Shown piece after piece: positions 22,916 to 34,006 of a stretch of 64,000 nt of DNA. The notes under the pieces are model-generated. The model worked only from the letters and a program-made list of their open reading frames with translations, did not search any database and had not been told where the DNA came from. The DNA comes from Whalleya microplaca (taxonomy: Eukaryota > Ascomycota > Sordariomycetes > Xylariales > Xylariaceae): positions 248,001-312,000 of the forward strand of contig MU385726.1 in NCBI GenBank assembly GCA_022497155.1, written 5' to 3'. Within the stretch, counting starts at the first letter, position 1; the number at the start of each line of letters is the position of its first letter. Position numbers and translations under genes: made by a program.

Positions 22916-24692
22916 TCACTCGGTTGTGCCGTCGGCGGAGGGCAAGGGGATGGCGCGGTACAGTAGGATGAGTGCGGAGTGCGACTCGCCGCCGCCAGCC
23001 AGCGCCTCGATCTTGTCCGACGTGACCTCGGACACCTTGTCGTCATTGAACCACCACCACTTGCCGTCCTCCTCCTTCCGCTTGCCGGTCTTCGGGTCCA
23101 CGGGCGCGGCCTTCTTGACGTAGGAGGTGTAGTGTCCGCTGTCGGCGCTGGCGCCCTGGTGCGTGACGACGCCGCGCAGCTCGTACAGGCCGGATTGGTT
23201 CGCGCCGTCGTCTTTGACGAGCTCGGGGTCGATTAAGGCGTGCAGCTCCTTCTTCGCGGCGAGGAGCGCCGCGTCGCGTTCGGCGTCGATCTCGGCGTCC
23301 GTCTTGTATGTCTCGGTCATTTCGACGTCGCCGTCCGCTGAGGTACCGGCTTTCTTCTCGTCTTTCTTGGCATTGCCGTCCTTTACGTCGCCCTTACCGC
23401 CTGCGATATCGTCATCATCGCCCTCCCTGTTCCGCTTGCGCCGCTTCCGTGATCGCTCGATATCTTCCTCGTCCTTCTGGATCTCCCTGACCTTGTCTCG
23501 GACCGGAACCAGCAGCTTCTTAAGCTTATCGTCGCAGAACTCAACGACGTCCAGCTCGTGAGGGAAGGTGACTTTGCGCATGATCTTGGCCTTCTTTTGT
23601 GTTTCGCGTTTCCAGAAAAAGCGAACGAAGTGCACCGTCATGTACTTGGGGAGTCGAGCAATCTTAGAGGTCTTGGTGTAAACAGCGTCTCTGCCGAGAA
23701 CTTCGGATCGCTTTTCCAACTTCTCGCTCAAGCCCTTTGCGATGCCGTCTCGCAGGTGATTCGTATTGCCATCAATGTGACAGTTCAGCTTCAGGAAACC
23801 CTCGCTCGAGATAATGGGCTCCTCCCCGCCCTCCTTGGCCGCTGGTTCATCACACTCAAGTACGGACGAAAACTCCCCAGACATGTACTTATCGATGAAG
23901 GCGGATTCCGTGGACTCGGGCGTCTCTTTCACGCGCAGCTTCTGTCGTAGCTGGGTAACAATTTGCGACCATGCCTCCTCCGCATCCTGCTGGGCAAACC
24001 CGTGGCCGGTTCGAGAGCGCTCTGCAAATTGGGGGAATGCACCTCGCAGGGCGGCTAGAAAGGCGTGGGGTACGTACGCCTCCTGGGTCTCGGACATGTA
24101 CTTGTAAAGGTCTCGAAGCTGTCTCACCAAATCCAGCTGGGGCAATGTGCCAGTAGCACTTGCGCTCTGTGGCTCGTACTTGACTAGAGCATTCTGGAGC
24201 TCGGGCATAGCACGTAGGGTCTGCAGTGTGGAGTTCAGGTAGCATGTGTTGCCCAGGTTGGTCAAACCAGCAGGTATAGCTCCCTCTTGCTGGGCGGCCT
24301 CGGCCTCGGTCATGTCCTCCACGAACTTGACAGGTTCCTTCGGGCGATCAAGGACGTTTCGGTCACCTTCACCACTCTGGCCGAGCATCATTATTGACTG
24401 GCCCGGCTTGAAGTTGTACTTGCTCATGGGGGTGTCATCTTTCAGCTGGCCACCTTTGAGCAGGACCTTCTGGCGTTCGGGCAGGACTCCGGTAAGACTG
24501 TAAAGCTGGGATTTGAAGATCTCGCCTGTCGACTCGGGGTCCACCTCCACGTCATACTTTTTGCCCTTATGACTGACGACCACTATGTGTTGCAACAACA
24601 ACATGGGTCAGCGAGATCGTTCGTTTGCGCTAAAGTGCTAGAGCTCAGAAATCATGAATAGAAAGGGTTTACTCACCTGTTACTGTCGCCAT
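22916..24692 (-). CDS. UBP6: Ubiquitin carboxyl-terminal hydrolase UBP6 (USP14 type), proteasome-associated
   Basis: Two exons on the minus strand (24692-24677 and 24582-22916) give 560 residues. UBP6 binds the 19S proteasome through an N-terminal ubiquitin-like domain and trims ubiquitin from substrates. The UBL covers about residues 1-75 (VVVSHKGKKYDVEVD, LKGGQLKDD). The catalytic domain starts with GLTNLGNTCYLNS, placing the nucleophile at about Cys119. The His box GVVTHQGASADSGHYTSYV places the catalytic histidine at about His489, and WWWFNDDKVSEV follows. A lysine/glutamate-rich insert (SRKRRKRNREGDDDD and on) precedes the His box, as in other fungal members. The first exon is only 16 nt (MATVT). 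Splicing it gives the expected MATVTVVVSHKG start, which is better than the ATG at 24604 that lies within the intron. It is divergent from ARPC4. Confidence 0.95.
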
Positions 24693-25721
24693 GATGTAAC
24701 ATGTATCGTATTACGATTATCGAGTAAGTTCAAATCACAGTCGGCAGAGTCCCTAGAAAGGTTGCGAAGCTCGCAGGGAAAAGGTGAAGAGGTCGTTTAA
24801 ATAGATTCGCCGACGAGGCAGGCAAACTGGTCGTGCGTCAGCCAATGGTCGATATGCTTCTACGGCCACCAAAGGTTAATTAAATCGAAGTGGTGTGGCG
24901 GGGGAGTCTCGCTTTTAAGTGGGCTAACAGATCTCTACAAGGCAAGGGACCCCCAAACATGAACGTTCAGCATGTACCAATAGCGTTAGACAACATGATT
25001 TACATACCTTTCAGTGCAAACCCATCATTGATTGAATGTACCCAAATTATATGCAACCCCTCCTTCTAGGTACCTAGGTAAGTACCACGGAATCCCAGAC
25101 CGCAACCTCAAACTGTCAAGCCACACTATATTCTCAGCCCCAGACTGACGTCACGTGGTATCTAGCGGCAGCGAAATAGCAAGAGCTCAAAACATCGAAA
25201 ACGGTCACACAGCCACATCAAGGTATCCCGCTTAAGCACTTTCGACAGCTAAACACTTTCGTACTTCATTCAAGCATCGGTCTTTAAATATTGATCCTAC
25301 GGTGTGGAGTCAGAGTTGGCCTCAACAGTTGGAACCAAAGCTACGTAATTGTAAATTTGCATTGCTAAACTATCAAAACGTAACCTGCTGCCAGGTACGG
25401 AACTGGATCTATGTATGTCCTGGTATGTATATACCGTGCTGCGGCTTCTCCACGCCACAGAAAGCTTGGTACATACATACATTGGTACATACATACATAC
25501 GCCACACATTGGTTGATAGCACGGCTGATAGGCCGAGAGCACCGGGCAGCTACAGGTGCCCCACAGCCGAACACACGTCGCCATTGCAGTCCACCGTCAG
25601 GTTGGAGATCGCTTCAACTATTCACCCCACCCCCCATTTACCCCCATTGCAGACAACGATTCTCTACCGTGTATTGCTCTTCTTGCGTGCACCGAGGTCG
25701 TAAAGACCATCCTCTCCCATC
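24693..25721. promoter_or_regulatory. Divergent promoter region, UBP6 / ARPC4
   Basis: 1,029 bp between the two start codons. It includes an ACCTAGGT palindrome (25072-25079) and TACATACA simple repeats near 25470-25500. The sequence just upstream of the ARPC4 ATG is pyrimidine-rich. No specific factor site can be named. Confidence 0.45.
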
Positions 25722-26454
25722 ATGGCAAGTGGCATGTTGTTTATGCCTAAAGACCGCTACTGACTTGGAACACCAGTCCCAATCTCTCCGCCCGTACCTC
25801 CAATGTGTACGAAGTAGTCTCACGGCCGCCCTCTGCCTCTCCAACTTCGCCTCGCAAACCTCCGAACGGCACAATGTCCCCGAGATCGAAGCCCAGACGT
25901 CCCCCGAGGTCCTGCTCAACCCCTTGGTCATTGCGCGGAACGAGAACGAGAAGGTCCTCATCGAACCCAGCGTCAACAGTGTGCGGATCAGCATCAAGAT
26001 CAAGCAGGCCGACGAAATCGAGAACATCCTAGTCCACAAGTTCACTCGGTTCTTGACCCAACGAGCGGAGGCCTTCTTCATTCTCAGGAGAAAACCAATC
26101 AAGGTATCTCAAGGCACGCTTGCTGGTCCAGACCGTTCTCAGACTAACAAGGTCGGAATAGGGGTATGACATCTCGTTTTTGATAACGAACTTCCACACC
26201 GAAGAGATGCTTAAGCATAAGCTGGTGGACTTCATTATCCAATTCATGGAGGAAGTAGACAAGGAGATCTCGGAGATGAAGCTTTTTGTATGATTTCCCG
26301 AGAACAACCCCCTACCTTAGGATCTACTGACACGGCAACTAGTTGAACGCAAGAGCAAGATTCGTAGCGGAATCGTTTTTGACACCTGTGAGTTCTCCCA
26401 ACCGTTCTACTTGCTCTTTAGGCCCCTTGCTAATATTCGTCCCAGTTTGACTGA
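25722..26454 (+). CDS. ARPC4: Arp2/3 complex subunit 4 (ARPC4 / Arc19 / p20)
   Basis: Five exons (25722-25724, 25777-26103, 26162-26287, 26343-26387, 26446-26454) encode 169 residues, the family length (168). ARPC4 forms the core of the actin-nucleating Arp2/3 complex with ARPC2. Recognisable blocks are [95 protein letters not shown] and the C-terminus [15 protein letters not shown]. Two oddities stand out. The first coding exon is just the ATG, and its 52-nt intron begins with GCAAGT, not GT (a GC-AG intron), with a CTGAC branch and CACCAG acceptor. The last exon is only TTT GAC TGA. No in-frame ATG exists upstream of the second exon, so the split start is needed to obtain the family's MSQSLRPY start. 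Confidence 0.93.
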
Positions 26455-29400
26455 GCGAACTTGTGGAGCTTCTGCTGCTTCGCATTACCGAAGTGGACAT
26501 CGTGCAAAATGACAAATGCATGGGCCACGCTGGCGTTCAGGCCGTTGTGAAAATTGATATAACAGGGCATTCGCCATGTATGCCACATGAAATCAAGTGC
26601 TTAGGCCCCGTACGCAGTCTAGATAGAAAAATAAGGAACAATCAATGATCTTCGGGCTGCCCTTCGATGTTCCCCATATATCACTTTATACTCCTAATAT
26701 CATGCTGAATGCATTCAGAGGTCCCAACACGGAACTTAGGATACTTCTGAAGTAGATGCTGAGTAACTCCTAAATTAGCTGTTTCACTGTTCAACCCAAG
26801 TCAAGACCGAAGTTCCAATATGAGATAGCTCTAGGTTAAAAGCTTCTATTCATCAATATTGGTCTAGTCTCTCCAACTCGGCAATAACATATCTTGTAAT
26901 GTCTATTCAGGTGTCTGATTCTTGTTTCCCTTAGTGTTAGATATGTTGGTCCTCCCATCAATGTGGTATTTCACTTTATTTCTCTATTAATATAGCTCTA
27001 GTAAGCGCTTCAAGACAAAAAGGAGCCTCAAGAATTAAAAGCCAGCAACGTATTCCACTGGCTTCCCTGACTCTGAAGTTTATAGAACTAGAACCAGAAT
27101 CGTTTGGATGAGCCTTTTCATTGACGGGTAACGGTCCATATTTAGAAGGAAAGATAATTCTAGATCTGATACAGGTATAGTTAGCACTGAAGTATATATG
27201 CTGGAAGATACTCCCAGTCTACATTTCATTAGCCAATTTGTTAGTCTCTTATACATATACACTTTTCCTTTTCAGTCCTCCTAATCGTGTACAGGGAGAG
27301 CGCCATTCTCATTCCGTAGGCATGTATCCGTGCCTACGCTTGAATATTTCTACGCTCGAGGTTCCAGGTATGGTGGGATTTGGATAGGGCCTAAAAGGTG
27401 TCAGACTGTAATGGGTGCCCCAACGGGCTTCTCAGCGGTACATCAGAGAGCAGTTCCCAGGTACAGACAAGACTTTGCCCGTTGCACCGGGCCCGTGTCG
27501 GCTAGAAATTATATGTAGAAACTCCGATATTCAAATCACGTCTATAGAAACGAATTGGTTGTAGCCAAAACACAAGTTCTACACCTACATATCTCTATGT
27601 ATAAAAGCCACAACCCTATATTACCGTCTAATGATGACTCCTAGGAGTCCTATCGCGTCTTGTCAGATATGTGGGACGCGACACGCATATCACCTCTCTG
27701 TCTATTATATTTCTGGCGCAGAGCAAACTCGGACGTTATGTCCATGTTCTTGTGCTCGTTTCTCAGCACATCCTAACTTCACATTTTAACTATTCTATAT
27801 GTTGATATCAAGAGCAGTCATCGTATTATTTTCTCTGGCAACAACAGGCACATGTGTATGAATTAAGATCGTTCTTAGATATCAGAGCTATCATCCTATG
27901 TATATATTTCATGCCTTTCAATCAGTTTTGCCAATTCATAAGTTGCTCCCTGTTATGTTTGCTTACTGATTGTAAACTTTACTTCCGCATATCTTCAACT
28001 GCCTGAAAATCAGTAATGCACACAGGAGCCTTGGTTTCGTTTCGGGAAAGTTCCCTAGATACCAGGCACCGATAATTATGAGTATGGTAGCATTCTTATT
28101 ATCAGGCTCACTTGTTAGCACTGCTTTACAGTGATGATCAAACATTGTCTGACTGCTTGCCATTACTTGGGGTAATCTATCCCAGAATAGCACAGACCAG
28201 TAATTTTTGTTCTTCTGATATACTGATAAACTGAAGAAATGTTTACAAAGTAAGACTGCTGTATGGCTTACTTAAGCCTACAGCCTTTACAGAATAAAAT
28301 ATTCCCGGTCTTCATAGTTGAAGGTCACCCCAGTGTGTAAAAAGATAGCCTTGTCTATCTTCAAGTGCCTGATGGGAGCAGACGGTATAGAGACATAGGC
28401 AACTATATACGATATACGAGTATTTACCTTAACTGCTAACAATCTAGGTAACGTGATACTCTATCGAGCCTAGTAGCGTACTTATCCTTTTAGGCGTCCC
28501 CCTCCAGTATACGCAATAGAGCAGATATATTATACACCTAGACCTATTATCCAGCATATAACATCAAAGGCCTATTTAACCTCTTCCAATATCCAGCATA
28601 GACACAGCAACTTCCAACATCCTTTATCACTATGAAACATACCATGCTTCAGCAAGTGCATCGATCAGGCTTCACCTTCATGAAAGAGATGTAACATAAC
28701 ATACTAGCAAACTAACTAGAAGTATAAATTTATATACGAGACCATGTACTAAGTGCATAGAATAGGCATTGTGACTCTAATCCTGTCACGGTAAAGGCAA
28801 TTTACCTACATCTACACTAACAGCAAGTTTTCCAGTTAGAGCATGAGCGTAATTATACCTTAGGATTACAGAGATATTTGCCTTCTTGGTATACCTGCTA
28901 CAGTATCTTATGATTCATTGTGTTTGGTCGAGGCATGATATTGATAAATGACTCTATAACTACATAGTATCTCATAATGCACTCAATAAGCCAATATAAT
29001 ATAACATGGTCAGTATTCTCCTGATCAACTCTTGGTACCGAGGCCCTAAAAGATCTATGGGGTGATTGAAATGTCAATTTCTAGATCATCAATCAAAAGC
29101 CTCCACTGCCCCAAATCATGAAACACAAAGGTCACTTGTCCCAAAGGGTATAATGTATCCAACGAAAATCAACCTTAAGCCTTGTAAGTCCTAATGGGAA
29201 ACGACGTCCATCTGATCCGTGCCTTCCTTTTAGTGGTTAGCCTTGATGCATCGCCGACTTCTGTCTGTTACCGAGGCAGCTGCGTGGTGGTACGCTACCT
29301 CTTCACGGCATATTCACGGAAGCTGCATATATAATGAACATCCATATAAGGGCTTTGACCTCTCTGATGTTATTAGCATGGATTCCATCATGTACACAAT

Positions 29401-32400
29401 CAGCTTCTATTGTACCTACCTATTTAGTAACCTAGACATTTACTTAAAACCACCCACGCCAATCTATAAATTCGAGTTCGATGCCGCTTAACTCTCTGTT
29501 AGGTGCGTTCATCTCATTGGAATAAATTCATGTATTGCCCTTCGCCTAAGAAGTTGAATATTTGCAGTACTGTCTACCTATATGTTGTGGCAATGGCACC
29601 ACGGCACTCCCAACATACTAGATGTATTTCCAAATATGCAATATGATTGATGGTCCAAGTTGATTGAGTTTTCATTATTAGACTGCTCTTCTTAAATGAA
29701 GCCCCTTTATCTCCGGTAATTGTCCTCAGCCTATGGCTGAACTGACCCCAGATATAATGCTCAGGCACGGTTTACAATCCATTTATCTAGGAGTTCAATA
29801 ACGAAGGATCAGAGAAAGGCCTTAGACTCAGTTTCCACGCTTCTATAGAAAGCCTAAGAGGCAAGAAAGGGGCATCCGAGGACTCGAACGAATGTGACGA
29901 AGGAAATTTAGCGGTTGTTAGTAAGGTCTTTGCTCAAGGATCCGAGCCTGTCTACTTGAAGTCTTTGCTAATTCCATTCTATAGGCATTATTGTAACTTA
30001 CGGGCAGGCCACTTGATATCTATCAATGGTAGGATAGACCGTCGTGAGGCTCTTCACCCAATTACCAATCTGTGGCCTGTCATATCTGTGGATTTCAACT
30101 GAAGCAAAAATATACTCTTCGTTCCTTATATCCCCGAAGCCATCATGTCTCCGCACTTCCAGAGTACAGCAATATAGGTATGCTGGATTCATTATCCCAC
30201 TGCCACCAGATAATTGTTCACCTTGGCAAGTTATCTCGTCTGTCAAATAATATATATTGCCGTCTGGCTAATACTGATCACAGTTGTAGGAGACAGTATC
30301 GGGAAATGGATTTTACCACCTAGGTACTTAGTTATCGATCATCTTCATCTCTTTATTCATTTGTCGATTGTTGTTTTACTATGACCGAGTTGTCAACTTC
30401 AATTCGAGCGATATCATGAGCAACAACAATCGCGATGATCAGTCGTCGATTCACCAAGTCAATACAGATATCCAAAGTACCAACTCCCAAACGTCACTAC
30501 GCTTACCTTCGTACGTGCCCCGACATCTCTGGGCCTACCCCTTTTCTTAAACTTGTTTGCCTTATAGTAATCTATTATGTAACACACGGAGATTCTCATG
30601 GTTGATATACCACCCATCACGGTATGCCTTAACATTTACGCACTATTATTTTCGCCATGCCTTCACCTGCTGTCCTGATCCCACCACTGCTCGATGCTGC
30701 AATATTCTTACAGTTTTCCGACTCCCTCATCATGCAAGGCACCCAAGTGGCAACATATATTGCTTCCGCATTGATGATGTTTTTGTTTTACACATAATAC
30801 ACTGGAAGCTTATTATAAATTTAATGCCTATAATCTCCAGAAGAGAAGGCTCCATTTTCACCTTGTTTCAACATGTATATTCATTTTGTGTTCACTCTAG
30901 TTGCATTATCAATTTTTCTAGCCTATTTACATGAATTTTATCAGTATACTTCGGCTTTAACCACCAATTGGACCTTAGTTAGCCAGCGTTATCTTACCAG
31001 TTCTTTCTACTTGATCTTTACAACAGCAGCTTTCTTCGGCACGTATCGTTTATCAATTTATAAAGACTCGTCAGAAAGACATGATATAACCGCTTCTAGG
31101 GAATTGAAGAAAACGACCCGTTGCCCTTAACGCCCGCTTGATTGTTATATCGCTCAATCTCCAATGCTCATCAGCAAGCCTCCTCGATAACGACGCAGAC
31201 TCATATATATCACCTCTAGGAAGCCTTTCCAACTTGTCTCATTTAGTAGTAGCACTATATCAAGTATAAACACGTGTTCTTATTATCTGAGAGTTATCAC
31301 TAACGTTGCCGTCATCAGAGTCCACACACATGAACACTCGATCTTCAAATGATACATTTCTTGCAGTAAGTTCTTCTAGGAAGATGGCAATGGATCAATC
31401 TTGACCTCAACAGTCAAGACGATCTTAGCTTGAATCCATTCTTTTCTCTTTGGATTTACTCCAATATCACCACTTATTATTTCATCACTAATTGGATTGT
31501 GTCTCCAGGTCAAAATATTGCTGCTAGGGCGGGTTAATAGGAGCTTTCGTTAGCATCATCGCCCATAAATGCTCAGTCATGCACAAGGCGACCACTTTCG
31601 GCCCTTGTCCTAGTTGCACATGTTACAACCTCTTATCGAGACAATCTAGCAAAGCATCAATGTCCTATGCTGTCTCCTTCCCAGTTGGAATAGTCATTTC
31701 GGACCATTGCGATCCCTAATCCTATATTTGTAAGCCGATCCTCGAGTGTCGACATTTGTAAAGCATATTAAAGGGATTTTTACATCACCTACGCTTCTTC
31801 ATAAGCACGACACCGTTTAATATTGTATCACATTAAATATGGAGGCGAATCTTTCTGGTTGTTTCATTACTACTTGGTCTCAGTCGCCATAGATCAGTAC
31901 TTGGATAATATCATTCTACCAGGTAAATAGATTTCTATGGACATACTGCTTCAAGGAGATTGACGCCCAAAGAAGACTCTACTCCCAGCTTCTTTCATTG
32001 GTGGCCTAAAGTCAATCCACGAAGCTAATACGCCTTGCTGATCACAGTAAACCAAGTACATGATACCTTTCTAGCTACAAATATTATCTGAGCTACAGGG
32101 CCAGGCTCCTTCTAAACCTCGGTAGTCTCTTTTCTGAAGTGTTTGCTATCGAAATCTCTTTCACCTAGAGGCAATAGCCTTTTGCCTTGATGCCTTACAG
32201 AGCAAGTTCCCATCAGCATTGCTCTCGCTTAACTGGTTGACCGGTAACGCACCTTCACTTCTACAATAAATATCTCCTTAACGTTCCCAATCCACTAGCA
32301 AGTAGGTATCGACCTCCCATCAATAAACATTACCTACATTCACAGACGCGTTCCAAGTCTTCGTTTAAGTAGTCCATCCTCTGGATTACTTTCTTGTTAA

Positions 32401-33000
32401 ATTAGACACTCCTTGCCATATCGGTCAATTTCTGACGCAGATAGTTCATTAGGTAGGTTTAACTGTCCTGTGCTCAATTTCCATCTGGAGTATGATCTAT
32501 GCCAAGTTGCACATACTCAGATACTCCTGTTCTATTTGTTGACCTTTGAACCTTCCCTCAGGTTGACCTTGCATTCTGGTTGAGGTAAACGGGCAATTTT
32601 CATGGTCAACCGCCTTAGTCCCATTGCCATACTTCGACGTCTTTTTTCTTTCTGCTGATTCTTGCGCAGTTCACCAAATCGGCGTCTCCTTCGTTCCAAA
32701 TATCTATCTTGTAGGTAAAGCATTCTTTACGCCCACCACGCCGACGCAGATATCACCGACACTGACATCATCGACGCAGACATCACCAACGCAGACGGCG
32801 CCGACGCAAACAGCGCCGACACAGACACACCAATATATCTCTTCCTGCTGTTCACACAAGCTAGTACGCTACCTATTATCATCAAGCACGCGTCACGCAG
32901 GCACGCGTCGCGCATCTTGGGTAACTTTTTATTCTAGGTATCTTCCATGTCCTCACATTGCACCAGTACATGCCCACTCCTAGAAATCCCTTCATTTTCC
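26455..33000. other. AT-rich gene-free block
   Basis: About 6.5 kb of visibly AT-rich sequence, dense in stop codons in all frames. The open stretches are short and hydrophobic (for example 30557-30934 and 30873-31130 on the plus strand), as expected from A+T-rich DNA. I find no terminal repeats and no intact polymerase, integrase or transposase motif. A decayed, possibly RIP-mutated repeat is a reasonable guess. A 15-bp minisatellite lies at 32741-32830 and one ACCTAGGT palindrome at 30318-30325. Confidence 0.5.
32741..32830. repeat. 15-bp minisatellite, six units
   Basis: Six imperfect 15-bp units of the form CCGACGCAGACATCA. The length stays a multiple of three, so one plus-strand frame reads as a pentapeptide repeat (PTQTS/A) through it. 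That frame has no ATG start (its first near-cognate codon is TTG at 32624), so I do not call a gene. Confidence 0.9.
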
Positions 33001-34006
33001 CAACTTGAGCTCAGGTACACAATATATTTTAAACCTCAAGATCTCTACTCACACTGTGATTCTTCCACAAACACCTTCTGAATCCCAACATCATATTCCT
33101 TTCCCCGCCCAAAACCCGTACCTCTGGTTCCTTCTCCTGCCACATATTTAATTTCATTGCTAACTTGCTTCCAATCCAGCAAGTCAATACTTCTAGATTG
33201 ATACATCATATTGTAGGTACAAATTTCTCTCTTGCCTCCCCATAGGCAGCTTCCAAATCCCAACATCCTACTGCTTTGGTTTGTCCCTTTCCCTATCATT
33301 TCCCCTCCCTATATTTCACCCCAACCTCACTTCACTTCCACAACTTCAAGATTTGCACATGCTTCTAGCCAAAATACCTAGTCCCTAGAAACCTGGATTG
33401 CTTCATCTGCTGACTTCGCTACCTAGGCCAGCCTCGATTGTTCTTCCCTTCCTTCTTGCATCTGACACACCTTCGTCTCTGCAAGTTAGATATTCTATAG
33501 CACCAACATATCATCAGTAGGTCACCCATTTCTTCTGACTCAAAATATCAGACCAACCTCCTCCGTAGTTGAACCACCTGCACTTCACTTGTTCGTCACA
33601 AAGCCCTATTTTACAAACCCCTCCTCCCTTTCCAGCTCTTTCCATCTACCAACTCCTTTCGCCTGTTTGGCCTTTCCTACCTGCCGCCTTTTTTTCAACC
33701 AAACCATTCCCCCGGTAAGGTACCTGACCTTTTCATCCAATGCCATTCACTCTACCCAATCTTCCCCATCCGTTAAATAAATCTTTCTCCCCCACCAACT
33801 GCTTCCCACCCACCACTCCTTGCCACCTACAAGTCCTTTTTAAATATTTTTACCATCCCATATATCGACCACCCTCATCCATGTGCACATGGTGGTAGTC
33901 TGATATATTAGATTGGCTGATTCCTTGATTGCTGATTCAATTTCATTGGCAGGTCAACTTGACTCATCATTCGCACTATCAGGTTTATCAGTGCCCGCGA
34001 AGCAAG
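33001..34006 (+). promoter_or_regulatory. Pyrimidine-rich promoter and leader of the RRM gene
   Basis: About 1 kb in which C and T strongly dominate the plus strand (33001-33870), typical of highly expressed or long-leader fungal genes. A plausible 5'-UTR intron runs from CCCG|GTAAGG (33715) to CATTGGCAG (33952), with GCTGATT as a branch-like site. If it is real, the coding start at 34007 lies 54 nt into the next exon. The intron would remove an ATG that opens at about 33741. Confidence 0.45.

Noticed and set aside
24583..24604. ATG at 24604 as the start of UBP6
   Set aside because: It lies in intron sequence; the spliced 16-nt first exon gives the conserved MATVTV start and better splice signals.
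29870..29900. Possible tRNA T-loop (GACTCGAACGAATG)
   Set aside because: No matching acceptor stem, D-arm or A-box at the right distance on either strand.
30557..31130. Hydrophobic frames that look like membrane proteins
   Set aside because: Typical of AT-rich DNA; phenylalanine, isoleucine and tyrosine runs without conserved motifs, and no start/splice support.
28960..32720. Copia-type retrotransposon on the minus strand
   Set aside because: I translated parts by eye looking for integrase, the GYDV-like block and the reverse transcriptase motifs; resemblances were too weak and broken by stops.
32624..32983. 119-codon plus-strand frame over the 15-bp minisatellite
   Set aside because: No ATG start and no upstream exon that I could attach; kept only as a finding.
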